Positions 1 to 7,998 of a stretch of DNA of 64,000 nucleotides are shown in pieces. The position numbers and the translations under genes were made by a program. The stretch comes from an uncultured Aquimarina sp. GTDB taxonomy: Bacteria > Bacteroidota > Bacteroidia > Flavobacteriales > Flavobacteriaceae. The stretch covers positions 124,001 through 188,000 of the forward strand of contig CANMLW010000001.1 in the NCBI GenBank assembly GCA_947498705.1. The letters are read 5' to 3'. The notes under the pieces were generated by a model. That model ran no database searches and was not told the origin of the DNA. It worked only from the letters and a program-made list of their open reading frames with translations. Position 1 is the first letter of the stretch; every line of letters starts with the position of its first letter.

Positions 1-142
1 ATCTTTAGGCGAACCTCTAAATAGTATTAAAGGAGAACCACAAATCAGACTAGATTTATCAAATCATAAAGATATTAAAGGTTGTGCAGAAATTAGATGT
101 GTTGCTGCCCAAGAAGATAAAGAAGTAAATATTAGTTGTTAA
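1..142 (+). CDS. 3' end of an unrecognised gene (truncated by window edge)
   Basis: The reading frame starting at base 2 is open for 46 codons and stops at TAA 140-142. The visible tail is polar and ends in a cysteine (last residues KEVNISC), with two further cysteines nearby in GCAEIRC. I do not recognise a family. It lies 32 bp upstream of an immunity-protein-like gene on the same strand, so it could be the C-terminus of a polymorphic toxin or effector, but that rests only on context. The stop overlaps a possible ATG as TAATG (140-144), which opens a 9-codon minigene ending just before the next gene. Confidence 0.55.
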   Translation, partial: SLGEPLNSIKGEPQIRLDLSNHKDIKGCAEIRCVAAQEDKEVNISC

Positions 143-174
143 TGAAAGAAACACACAAAGAAAAATTCTAAGAA

Positions 175-459
175 ATGATAATTGATCAACTTGGAGTAAA
201 TTATGTATTGTATACTATAGAAGAAACCAGTAAATATATTTTTGGTTTCTGGAAACATATAGATTATGAACATGGTTATGAGAGAGGTGGTTTAATTGGT
301 CCAGGTCCAGTAGTTTTTATCAAAGAAACCAAAGAATATAAAATGTTAGGAAGTGGAGAACTTGTTTATGGGGATTATTTTGATGAGTTTAGAGAAGATG
401 ATACCAATAAATTAGATGTCAATATATCTAAAAATATTATAAGTCAATTTGAAATATAG
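175..459 (+). CDS. small protein resembling Imm35/YrhB-type immunity proteins
   Basis: This 94-residue soluble protein has no signal peptide or membrane segment. The central stretch (about residues 22-60: a FGFW segment, then LIGPGPVVF, then an EYKMLGSGE strand) resembles the Imm35/YrhB fold, in which a Trp-containing strand precedes a GxGPIIVD-like strand and a lGsg turn. Proteins of that family are predicted to neutralise polymorphic toxins encoded just upstream. Here the upstream neighbour is a truncated unknown gene 32 bp away, which fits a toxin-immunity order. No strong ribosome binding site is seen. The ATG directly follows an in-frame TAA (169-171), and codons before that stop run back to ATG 142. 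Assignment is by remembered motif only. Confidence 0.5.
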   Translation: MIIDQLGVNYVLYTIEETSKYIFGFWKHIDYEHGYERGGLIGPGPVVFIKETKEYKMLGSGELVYGDYFDEFREDDTNKLDVNISKNIISQFEI

Positions 460-465
460 TTTTAT

Positions 466-891
466 ATGCCGACGAACCAAACCTTAACTATCTTAATAAT
501 CCTGGGAGTATTAATGAGTCTATAAGGACTGTTTTTATCTACTTTTACAATAGTGTCAAACAGTGATTTTCTAATCACCATAGGATTATGGTTGATAGAG
601 GTAGCAGGACTGTTGTTGTTAGTACGTAATGGTACATTTCTTAAAACCAGATATTCTCGGATCGCTATGGGCTTAACAGCGGTGATGATTATGGGAGTGT
701 TGTTTACCATTATGCATAGGTCATTTCAGAATTTATTATTGCTCATAGGATGTATCGGTATTGTGTTTTCTTATGTATTACATTTCGTTCAGAAACCTAT
801 TAAAAAACGATTAGATTATCTAAAATTTGCTTGGGTTGTTGTAAGATATATTGGCGGGTTATTTGTTGTAAATCATTCGACCAAAAGGTAA
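466..891 (+). pseudogene. flavobacterial small membrane protein gene, broken by in-frame stop and lost 3' end
   Basis: ATG 466 (6 bp after the preceding gene) opens MPTNQTLTILIILGVLMSL, then TAA at 523-525, and the same frame continues GLFLSTFTIVSNSDFL and on to 891. The stop falls just after the first hydrophobic helix. The remaining hydrophobic segments (LITIGLWLIEVAGLLLLV, a segment around GLTAVMIMGVLF, and LLLLIGCIGIVFSYVL) plus KKRLDYLKFAWVVVRYIGG match the layout of small GldL-like flavobacterial membrane proteins with repeated G..FxIMH helices. The frame then runs into antisense Fic sequence near 858, so the last residues (VVNHSTKR) are not native. An alternative GTG start at 553 would leave a 112-residue ORF, but it would lack helix one. 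Confidence 0.6.
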
Positions 892-1157
892 GCTTCCAAT
901 TTTATCTCTAAAAATCAAAATTCTATCATTTTTAATAACAGTTTTATTTTGAGACTGTAATAGACTTTCTAAAGTTTCTAGAATAATAGCTAACATAAAT
1001 TCGATAAACGGGTTGAGTTTCCAGATATAGCTAATGGGTTATAATACGCTGATTGTTTATTTTTGATGAGCGTTTCTAAAGGGAGATATTCAAATACAGG
1101 ATATTGTTGCATCAATATTAAAGTTTGCCATAATCTACCCATTCTGTCATTTCTACC
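859..1157 (-). pseudogene. remnant of a Fic/DOC-family protein (C-terminal part, frameshifted)
   Basis: Read on the minus strand from 1151, the frame gives NDRMGRLWQTLILM, then QQYPVFEYLPLETLIK and a QSAYYNPLAISGNST segment. This is the end of the Fic catalytic motif (HPFxxGNGRxxRLW) and the following helices. A stop follows because one base is missing in a C run (plus-strand GGG at 1010-1012). Adding one base joins it to NPFIEFMLAIILETLESLLQ, which is typical of bacteroidete Fic proteins. The N-terminal half, including the catalytic His of HPFxxGNGR, is absent. Family function would be AMPylation of target proteins. This copy is dead. Its 3' end overlaps the broken membrane gene on the other strand. 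Confidence 0.8.
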
Positions 1158-1230
1158 TATTAATTAAAACTATCACATTAGGGAGAAGAGTTTTTAACCA
1201 GAACTCTTGCTTTTATGGTAAGAAATAATG

Positions 1231-1263
1231 AAAAAAAAAGGTGCCAAATCTTCTATTGGTACC
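1231..1263 (-). terminator. orphan rho-independent terminator, minus strand
   Basis: On the minus strand an 8-bp stem (GGTACCAA with TTGGCACC, one wobble) and an 8-base loop are followed by nine T residues. No intact minus-strand gene lies directly upstream of it, because the next gene to the right is the plus-strand peptide gene. It looks like a scar of a lost gene. Confidence 0.6.
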
Positions 1264-1365
1264 AATTTCATGGAAATAAACCGTTAATTAGTCAACAAAA
1301 AATATTGACACAGACCCTGAGTGTCATAAATAGTTCGGGGAATATAAATTATAAAAATTTTATAA

Positions 1366-1587
1366 ATGTTAAAATCAATTTTAAAGCTTGACGGAGCAAA
1401 GACATTAAACAAGACGCAACAAAAAAACGTTTTCGGAGGATCACATACTGGATTGACTAGTGAAGATGGTAAAGAAAACAGTGGAGATTTACATTGTTAT
1501 TGTAGTAGTGGTGGTGTATATAAAACTGGTCATTGTAAATGGTGCGGTTGGTTTTGCGGTGCCAGTGCGATTCTAAAGTGTGAATAG
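1366..1587 (+). CDS. double-glycine leader, six-cysteine secreted peptide (bacteriocin-like)
   Basis: This is a 73-residue precursor. Residues 1-25 are a typical bacteroidete double-glycine leader (MLKSILKLDGAK, then a Q/K-rich stretch ending VFGG), which a C39-peptidase ABC exporter would cleave after G25. The core (residues 26-73) is small and Gly/Ser-rich, with six cysteines at 44, 46, 57, 60, 64 and 72, including a CKWC motif and a following GWFC. Six cysteines suggest three disulfides or metal binding. No exporter, maturation enzyme or immunity gene lies next to it here, so the exporter must be elsewhere. It is intact, unlike its left-hand neighbours. A bacteriocin or signalling role is inferred. 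Confidence is high that it is a GG-leader peptide and low for its target. Confidence 0.75.
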   Translation: MLKSILKLDGAKTLNKTQQKNVFGGSHTGLTSEDGKENSGDLHCYCSSGGVYKTGHCKWCGWFCGASAILKCE

Positions 1588-1603
1588 TTTAAAATTTAAA
1601 ATC

Positions 1604-1637
1604 AATAAAGGAAACTAATTCTTTTCACCTTTATTTT
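1604..1637 (+). terminator. AT-rich hairpin after the GG-leader peptide gene
   Basis: AATAAAGG (1604-1611) pairs with CCTTTATT (1628-1635) and is followed by TT. It lies 17 bp after the stop. The stem is weak in GC. Confidence 0.4.
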
Positions 1638-1662
1638 GATGACAGTACACATAATTATTAAG

Positions 1663-1717
1663 GGAAGCGTAAATTATAATCCAGAGAAAGGGTCATAATT
1701 TATACTTCCTTGTTTTA
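1663..1717. terminator. long hairpin between convergent peptide gene and mnmE
   Basis: A 15-base arm at 1663-1677 pairs with 1695-1709 with one mismatch (GGAAG...TTAT against ATAA...CTTCC). It is followed on the plus side by a T-rich stretch (TTGTTTTATT). It sits between convergent genes and probably stops transcription from both sides. Confidence 0.6.
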
Positions 1718-1767
1718 TTCAAAATCTTTAAACAAAAGGAACTAGAAGTTACCAACTACCTTTATAA

Positions 1768-3159
1768 TTACTTCCCAATACAAAAATTAGCAAAAATATT
1801 CCCTAATAAATCATCACTGGTGATTTCACCTGTGATTTCTCCAAAATGATATAGTGCCTGGCGTATATCGATCGCCATCAAATCCCCAGATAGCCCAGTA
1901 TCTAAACCATATTGTACCTTTTGGATTTCCTCTAATGCTTTTAGCAAAGCGTCGTAGTGACGTGAGTTGGTGACAATCGTCTCATTATTACGCAAGGCTC
2001 CCGTATTTACAAAATCCAATAATTTGTTTTGCAGGGCTTCAATCCCGATGTTTTGTTTGGCAGAAAGCAGGTGAATGTTTGCTATCTCATTGGTTAAATG
2101 AGCAACCTGATCTTTATCCAGCTTATCTATTTTATTGGCCACAATAATAAGCGGTTTTTGAGGATATTTATTCTTTATTTTTCCTATTTCTACTTTTAGG
2201 GCTTGTATACCCTCGGTAGTCAACTCAGCACTATCTACCAAATAGATAACTACCTGCGCTTGTTCGATTTTTTCGAATGTTTTTTGTATCCCTATGCTCT
2301 CGACTACATCTTTGGTATCTCGTATTCCGGCCGTATCAATAAATCGAAATCCAATACCGCCAATATTAATTTCATCTTCGATGGTATCTCGTGTTGTTCC
2401 TGCAATATCAGAAACAATGGCTCTCTCTTCATTTAGTAACGCATTTAGTAAGGTAGATTTACCTACATTGGGTTCTCCTACAATCGCTACCGGAATTCCG
2501 TTTTTAATAACATTACCCACAGCAAAAGAATCGATGAGTCGTTTTAGCACTTTGGTAATTCTGGAAATCAAATCCTGAAACTGATCTCTATTGGCAAACT
2601 CTACGTCCTCTTCTGCAAAATCCAATTCTAACTCTATTAATGATGCAAAATTAAGTAGCTCATCACGTAGTTTTTTGATTTCACTACTAAAACCACCTCG
2701 CATCTGCTGCATAGCAATTTGATGGGATGCTTCAGAATCAGATGCGATTAAATCGGCAACAGCTTCTGCTTGTGAGAGATCTAATTTTCCGTTAATAAAA
2801 GCACGCAGGGTAAACTCTCCCGCATCTGCAATTCTACACCCTTTACGAAGTAATAACTGAATAATCTCTTGCTGAATGTAACTAGAGCCATGGCAAGAAA
2901 TCTCTGTGGTGGGCTCTCCTGTATATGAATTTGATCCTTTAAACAAAGAAACCAATACTTCGTCTAGTACTCGCTCACCATCAATAATATGACCCAAATG
3001 GATGGTATGACTGTTTTGAGCAGCCAACTCTTTATTACTAACAGAACGAAATATAGAAGAAGTGATAGCAATCGCATCATTACCCGAAACACGAATCACT
3101 GCGATGGCTCCTGCACCAGAAGGTGTTGCTAAGGCTACTATGGTATCTTGTCTAATCAT
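1768..3159 (-). CDS. mnmE: tRNA modification GTPase MnmE (TrmE)
   Basis: MnmE acts with MnmG to place a carboxymethylaminomethyl group on U34 of certain tRNAs. With the ATG at 3159 the protein has 463 residues, the normal family length. The N-terminal tetrahydrofolate-binding domain starts DTIVALATPSGAGAIAVIR. A helical domain with an inserted G domain follows: Walker A GEPNVGKS at about 228-235, switch I DIAGTTRDT, DTAG, and NKID. The C-terminus is CIGK, the catalytic CxGK motif. An upstream in-frame ATG (3174) is unlikely, because a TATTTTTG -7 box lies at 3179-3186 and would place the transcript start at about 3172. It stands alone, converging on the peptide gene. Confidence 0.97.
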   Translation of the reverse strand: MIRQDTIVALATPSGAGAIAVIRVSGNDAIAITSSIFRSVSNKELAAQNSHTIHLGHIIDGERVLDEVLVSLFKGSNSYTGEPTTEISCHGSSYIQQEIIQLLLRKGCRIADAGEFTLRAFINGKLDLSQAEAVADLIASDSEASHQIAMQQMRGGFSSEIKKLRDELLNFASLIELELDFAEEDVEFANRDQFQDLISRITKVLKRLIDSFAVGNVIKNGIPVAIVGEPNVGKSTLLNALLNEERAIVSDIAGTTRDTIEDEINIGGIGFRFIDTAGIRDTKDVVESIGIQKTFEKIEQAQVVIYLVDSAELTTEGIQALKVEIGKIKNKYPQKPLIIVANKIDKLDKDQVAHLTNEIANIHLLSAKQNIGIEALQNKLLDFVNTGALRNNETIVTNSRHYDALLKALEEIQKVQYGLDTGLSGDLMAIDIRQALYHFGEITGEITSDDLLGNIFANFCIGK

Positions 3160-3178
3160 GAATATAAATATCAAACCG

Positions 3179-3186
3179 CAAAAATA
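3179..3186 (-). promoter_or_regulatory. TAnnTTTG -7 box for mnmE
   Basis: The minus strand reads TATTTTTG, an exact match to the Bacteroidetes -7 consensus, about 20 bp upstream of the chosen ATG. No clear TTTG -33 element was found at the usual spacing. Confidence 0.5.
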
Positions 3187-3381
3187 TACATTAAATTGAT
3201 AAGATGTGTTTTTGAATATTGAATGTAATCTTTTTGAGGTCTTGTTTTTCTTTTTTATATTGTAAGTGAAATAAAAACAATTACTTAGCAGTCAGTAAAT
3301 AATTCCTTTCGGGAAACATAAGTATAGAAAAGCAACTGGTTTTTCAAGATTAGAAAATTAGATGACCGGTTAGTGGAATAC

Positions 3382-3420
3382 AATTTTTTGTAGCTCATTT
3401 TTTGATGCTACAAAAAAATT
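3382..3420. other. strong AT-rich hairpin upstream of the secreted protease gene
   Basis: AATTTTTTGTAGC (3382-3394) pairs with GCTACAAAAAAATT (3407-3420) around a 12-base loop, 51 bp before the protease ATG. It could be a terminator-like attenuator, a 5'UTR stabilising hairpin or an operator. The rest of the 3187-3471 spacer shows nothing recognisable. Confidence 0.45.
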
Positions 3421-3471
3421 ATCACACTAATTAAGTTTAATGTCTAACTAATAACTTTTAATCTTATTCTT

Positions 3472-5916
3472 ATGAATTTAAACCTTACAAACTCAACAAA
3501 TTTTAGTTTAAAGAATTTTTTAAGTAGTACTTGTACACAAGTATGTGTGCTGTTTATGGTATTACTGCCCTTACTTAATTTTGCACAAGCCGAATTACCC
3601 AGACGCTATATTCAATACGATTTGGATATGAAATCTGACACAAATTATAGTAAAAATAGTTCTCAAACTATTACCGAAACTATATCACAAAAAGATGCAA
3701 TTTGGTTACGTTTATTTTTTAAAGATGTAAACCTGGGAAGCCATAGTACGTTGACCATTACATCGGCACTAGACGGACATACACAAACACTAAACGCTTC
3801 AACAATTAGAGATTGGAATAACTCTACGGCCTATTTTAACGGTGATAAAGTGATTGTGAAATTGTATATAGCCCCTGATGATCAGGCGGTAGGCGTAAAC
3901 ATTAAAGAAATTGGTGTTGGAGAATTAGGAGTGGCTTCAAAAACGCAGTGCGGTTCTGCCGATGATCGGATTGATGCTAATGATGCTGCGATAGGTAGAA
4001 TTGTACCTATCGGTTGTACTGGATGGATTATCACCAATGGGCGATTGGTTACTGCGGGACATTGCGTGAGTAGCAGAGCTCAGGTTTTAGAATTTAATGT
4101 ACCAAAATCAAACCCAGACAGAACTATTGTACATCCTGGACCAGAAGACCAATACCCTATACAGTTAGGAGATTTTGTATCTCCTTATCCTAATAGCCCA
4201 AGTCAGGCAAATGATTGGGCAGTATTTACAGTAGGAGCTAATACACAAACTGGACAGACTCCAATTCAGGCCCAAGCAAAATCATATACTGTTACTCAGA
4301 ATGCTCCTGGAAATACCATTAGAATCACTGGATTTGGTACCGATACAGGTATTGATAATCAGACACAACAGACACATACCGGACCATTATCTTCTGTAAA
4401 CAATACGTTTATAAGGTATAGAGCAGATACTACAGGAGGAAACTCAGGAGGTCCAATTATAGATGAGGCAACAGGAAATGCGGTAGGAGTGCATGCATAT
4501 GGTGGATGTACAACAACTGGTGGTTCTAACTCTGGGGAAAGAGTAACGATTCCTGCATTTTGGGATGCGATGGGACTTGATGGGGATCCAGATCCTGTAG
4601 ATGAGTGTACAGGAGATGTGACATCGTTTCCGTTTTCAGAAAGTTTTGAAACTAATTTGGGACAATGGGTACAAGCTACCTCTGGTGATGATCTAAACTG
4701 GACTCGAAATTCTGGAAGCACACCTTCTTCGGGTACTGGACCTAGTAGTGCAGCAGATGGAACTTTCTATTTATATGTGGAAGCTTCAGGTAATGGGACG
4801 GGATTCCCTAACAAGCGGGCGATATTAAATTCACCATGTTTAAATTTTAGTAGTTTAACTTCTCCAAAGCTTTCTTTTCAATACCATATGGTAGGAAGTG
4901 CAATCAATAGCTTAACAGTAGAAGCAAGGACTAATAATACAGGAAACTGGATCAGCGTGTTTAGCAGAACAGGAGCCCAGGGTACAGATTGGAATACTGC
5001 AGATGTAGACCTTGCTGCGTATGCAGGAAATGCAAGTGTACAACTACGTTTTAATGTGGTGACCGGTAGTGGTGGCAGTGGTTGGCAAAGTGATATTGCT
5101 ATAGATGCGGTAAGTATTCAAAATGGAACAACAGATCCATCGGTTTGTACTGCCATAAATTTTAATGATTTTACAATAACAGCATTTTCTAATCAGGATG
5201 CAGCAGGTAATTCTTCTATCGTGAATGGGGGAGCAGGGTTATCTTTACAAAATAATACCTGGAAGTACATTGCTATGAATTATACAATAACAGCCAATAC
5301 AGTGATAGAATTTGATTTTAGCAGTACTTCAGAAGGAGAAATTCATGCCGTTGGTTTTGAAAATGATAATACCTTAACATCTACACGATATTTTAAAGTT
5401 CATGGTACTCAAAATTATGGAATAACAAATTTTGATAATTATACCAATGGCACTAAGAAATATGTAATTACTGTCGGTAGTTTTTATACAGGTAGTATGG
5501 ATCGTTTGGTTTTTATTAATGATAATGATGCAGGTAGTGGTAATAATTCTATATTTTCTAATGTGAAAATTTATGAAGGTTCGTGCAACGAGTCTGTGTT
5601 AACAGAAAGTTTATTGGCCGAAACAAGGTCGGTATCACCTGTTTTTGGAGATGAAGAAGAGGGGGACCTAGCCAATACATATATAACACCAAATCCAACC
5701 AGAGATAATTTTTCACTTTACTTAAGTAAATATCTTACCGGAAATGTTACGGCTCATATTTATACAATTTTAGGTAGTAAAAAAGGTGAGATTGCTCTAA
5801 AACCAGGAGTAAATACCATATCTGGGCGTAGTTTATCTTTAAATAGCGGTATTTATTTAATTAAAATAGAGAGTAGTTTTGGAAAATCTACTACACATAA
5901 ATTAATCATTAATTAA
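3472..5916 (+). CDS. secreted trypsin-like serine protease with MAM-like domain and T9SS sorting domain
   Basis: This 814-residue protein is predicted to be secreted through the type IX system and to cut extracellular proteins. A hydrophobic signal segment (about 22-40) ends in AQA. A pre-region of about 120 residues precedes an S1-type protease domain: His197 in TAGHC, Asp248 in NDWAVF and Ser325 in GGNSGGP complete the triad. Residues about 387-555 resemble a MAM/jelly-roll domain (FSESFETNLGQW at the start, IAIDAVSI at the end). A second beta domain follows to about 705. The last 75 residues (starting TPNPTRDNFSL, ending KLIIN) are a T9SS type A sorting domain. It is monocistronic, with a strong terminator at 5960. 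The substrate is unknown. Confidence 0.9.
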   Translation: MNLNLTNSTNFSLKNFLSSTCTQVCVLFMVLLPLLNFAQAELPRRYIQYDLDMKSDTNYSKNSSQTITETISQKDAIWLRLFFKDVNLGSHSTLTITSALDGHTQTLNASTIRDWNNSTAYFNGDKVIVKLYIAPDDQAVGVNIKEIGVGELGVASKTQCGSADDRIDANDAAIGRIVPIGCTGWIITNGRLVTAGHCVSSRAQVLEFNVPKSNPDRTIVHPGPEDQYPIQLGDFVSPYPNSPSQANDWAVFTVGANTQTGQTPIQAQAKSYTVTQNAPGNTIRITGFGTDTGIDNQTQQTHTGPLSSVNNTFIRYRADTTGGNSGGPIIDEATGNAVGVHAYGGCTTTGGSNSGERVTIPAFWDAMGLDGDPDPVDECTGDVTSFPFSESFETNLGQWVQATSGDDLNWTRNSGSTPSSGTGPSSAADGTFYLYVEASGNGTGFPNKRAILNSPCLNFSSLTSPKLSFQYHMVGSAINSLTVEARTNNTGNWISVFSRTGAQGTDWNTADVDLAAYAGNASVQLRFNVVTGSGGSGWQSDIAIDAVSIQNGTTDPSVCTAINFNDFTITAFSNQDAAGNSSIVNGGAGLSLQNNTWKYIAMNYTITANTVIEFDFSSTSEGEIHAVGFENDNTLTSTRYFKVHGTQNYGITNFDNYTNGTKKYVITVGSFYTGSMDRLVFINDNDAGSGNNSIFSNVKIYEGSCNESVLTESLLAETRSVSPVFGDEEEGDLANTYITPNPTRDNFSLYLSKYLTGNVTAHIYTILGSKKGEIALKPGVNTISGRSLSLNSGIYLIKIESSFGKSTTHKLIIN

Positions 5917-5959
5917 ACATAATATAAAAAAACAGGCATTAAATTAATTAGTAGAAAAG

Positions 5960-5990
5960 GCACCTAGAACAAATTTCTAGGTGCTTTTTT
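5960..5990 (+). terminator. terminator of the secreted protease gene
   Basis: GCACCTAGAA (5960-5969) pairs perfectly with TTCTAGGTGC (5975-5984), followed by six T residues. Confidence 0.9.
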
Positions 5991-6097
5991 ACATAAAAAA
6001 ATCGATTATGATTGTAACAATACTGTTCAATTAACGTCAGATTAGTATAGATGCTAATAAAATTAGCAATTCATCATCAATCAAAAATAATAACATC

Positions 6098-6436
6098 ATG
6101 AAAGACGACAGATCAGTTTTAGTCATTACCCATTTATCGCAATTGTTAGACATTATTACAGGTTTCGGAGGTTTTTTAGTTCCGTTAATTATGTGGTTAA
6201 CACAGCGAGAAAAAGTATCGAATATGGATGCACATGGAAAATCGATTATGAATTTCCAAATTAGTATGTTTATTTACGCATTAATTTGTGTTCCACTTAT
6301 CTTATTGTTTGGTTTAGGACTTTTGGGATTAGCGGTTATTGCTGTTTTATGTTTCATTTATCCTATTATTAATGCGATTAAAGCAAACAAAGGAGAATTA
6401 CCATCGTACCCACTTTCTATACAAATTATAAAATAG
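6098..6436 (+). CDS. DUF4870 (Tic20-like) membrane protein
   Basis: This 112-residue protein has three hydrophobic segments (about 18-34, 50-66 and 68-92). The pattern is that of DUF4870: a conserved LSQLL start, LVPLIMWL, a charged loop ending HGKSIMNFQIS, then a paired helix ending YPIINAIKANKGE. The family is common in bacteria and its function is not established. It stands alone between a terminator and the next lipoprotein gene. Confidence 0.85.
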   Translation: MKDDRSVLVITHLSQLLDIITGFGGFLVPLIMWLTQREKVSNMDAHGKSIMNFQISMFIYALICVPLILLFGLGLLGLAVIAVLCFIYPIINAIKANKGELPSYPLSIQIIK

Positions 6437-6541
6437 TAGCTGGGTTTTCCCGATTAACAATGATACATTTTATAAAACGGTGTAACACTTTTAGTATTTA
6501 TAGATCCATAGGTTATACTAATAAATATTAATTGCACCTTT

Positions 6542-7765
6542 ATGAAAAACCTAATTTTAACAGCTCTAATACTAGTACTTATTTCTTGTGCAAAGAAAGG
6601 GGACGAGAGAAAAATTATCAGATCCAATTCAAAAACTATAGAATGTCATATTAATGGCAAGAAAATTTATTGGAATATCTTACCCGAAGTTGATTTGGAC
6701 GTACTTAGTGTAGAAGCAAAAAAAGAAATCAATGAAGTACTTTTTAAAACAGATATAGATTCTATTCGTTTTGACGTTAGAGAAAAAGATTCTATATATT
6801 TTGATATTGTTTTAAATGATAAAGATACCGCTGCGACCGGTATCGTTGTAATTCCTGAAAAAGTATATAACTCAGACCCTTTAAAATCTACTATTCATAC
6901 AGAAGATATTTATAATTTTTGGAAAGTATACCATCAGGCAAAAGATAAGAGTATAGAAGAACAAAGAAAGTTATATCAAAAACAGTATTTTGATATTGCT
7001 AGCGTTGGAATGAAGGATTACATCAACATCAAAATAAAAAAAGGAGTTAATTATTTTGTAGATCATATTAATAAACACCCTAAATTTTATGATTACATAG
7101 AAAAAAACACTTTACAAGTTGATAGTTTTAAACCTCAGATTGTAGAAAGTTTTAAAAAGTTAAAAGAGATATACCCAGCTTCTAATTTTCCTGATATTTA
7201 TTTTGGTATTGGAGCTTTTACCAGTGGAGGTACAATTTCAGATAACGGATTGTTAATAGGTACAAATCAGGTATGCGATACAAAAGATACTCCTAAAGAT
7301 GATTTTTCATTTAGTGAATTAAGCTTGTTATCTGAGTTAAAAGTGGTTCCTCATATGGTGGCTCATGAATTAATTCATTTTCAGCAAAACAATATGAGTT
7401 CTGATACCATTACCTTGGGATATGCCATAAAAGAAGGTATGGCCGATTTTGTGGGAGAATTAATATCAGGAGAAACAGCTAATGCCAGGTTGCATCAATG
7501 GGCGAAAGGAAAGGAGAAAATGATATGGGATAAGTTTAAAAAGGACATGTATTATAGTAGATATAGTAATTGGTTAGCAAATTCAAAAGATGCTACTAAA
7601 GATAACTTTGCAGATCAGGGATATTGGGTAGGATATCAGATATGTAAATCATATTATAATCATGTTGACGATAAAAAACAGGCGATATATGATATGTTTA
7701 ATATAAAAGATTATAAAGTATTCTTAAGAAAAAGCCTTTGGGAAGAAGATCTTAGTAAATTATGA
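6542..7765 (+). CDS. lipoprotein with HExxH zinc-protease motif, unrecognised family
   Basis: This 407-residue lipoprotein has a signal peptide with lipobox LISC (Cys16). Near the middle, VPHMVAHELIHFQQ contains HExxH (His275, Glu276, His279), and 18 residues later EGMADFVGE offers Glu298 as a possible third ligand, the gluzincin-like HExxH...E arrangement. This recalls DUF2268/GldB-type predicted proteases that load near a conserved GMADF. The N-terminal 250 residues are rich in Lys/Asp and show no domain I recognise. It is predicted to act at the envelope. Other possibility: an inactive GldB-like protein, but all three metal ligands look intact. A monocistronic gene is likely. Confidence 0.7.
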   Translation: MKNLILTALILVLISCAKKGDERKIIRSNSKTIECHINGKKIYWNILPEVDLDVLSVEAKKEINEVLFKTDIDSIRFDVREKDSIYFDIVLNDKDTAATGIVVIPEKVYNSDPLKSTIHTEDIYNFWKVYHQAKDKSIEEQRKLYQKQYFDIASVGMKDYINIKIKKGVNYFVDHINKHPKFYDYIEKNTLQVDSFKPQIVESFKKLKEIYPASNFPDIYFGIGAFTSGGTISDNGLLIGTNQVCDTKDTPKDDFSFSELSLLSELKVVPHMVAHELIHFQQNNMSSDTITLGYAIKEGMADFVGELISGETANARLHQWAKGKEKMIWDKFKKDMYYSRYSNWLANSKDATKDNFADQGYWVGYQICKSYYNHVDDKKQAIYDMFNIKDYKVFLRKSLWEEDLSKL

Positions 7766-7928
7766 TATTATCATATATTTTATTAAAATATTACCTAAAA
7801 CACCCTCGTTAAGTTAAAAACCTATACAACTTTTACAAAGTAAGACACTTCTTTTGGATTTTAAGTTTTAAAACGCTTTATTATGTATAAGTATCTGATA
7901 TTCAAATGAATTAAACTATATGTAATAA

Positions 7929-7961
7929 TTGTTTGCTATTCTATAAGATATGATATATTTG
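7929..7961 (+). promoter_or_regulatory. promoter of the hybrid histidine kinase gene
   Basis: The -7 box TATATTTG at 7954-7961 is exact. TTG triplets at 7929-7931 and 7933-7935 lie 22 and 18 bp upstream. Transcription would begin near 7968, supporting the ATG at 7999 over the TTG at 7978. Confidence 0.6.
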
Positions 7962-7998
7962 CACTTTGGGAAAGTAATTGTTGTATAGATTTTTGGCT

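Noticed and set aside
553..891. Intact 112-codon membrane protein gene starting at GTG
   Set aside because: The same frame upstream of the stop encodes a matching first helix from ATG 466, and the 3' end is antisense Fic sequence, so a broken gene is more likely.
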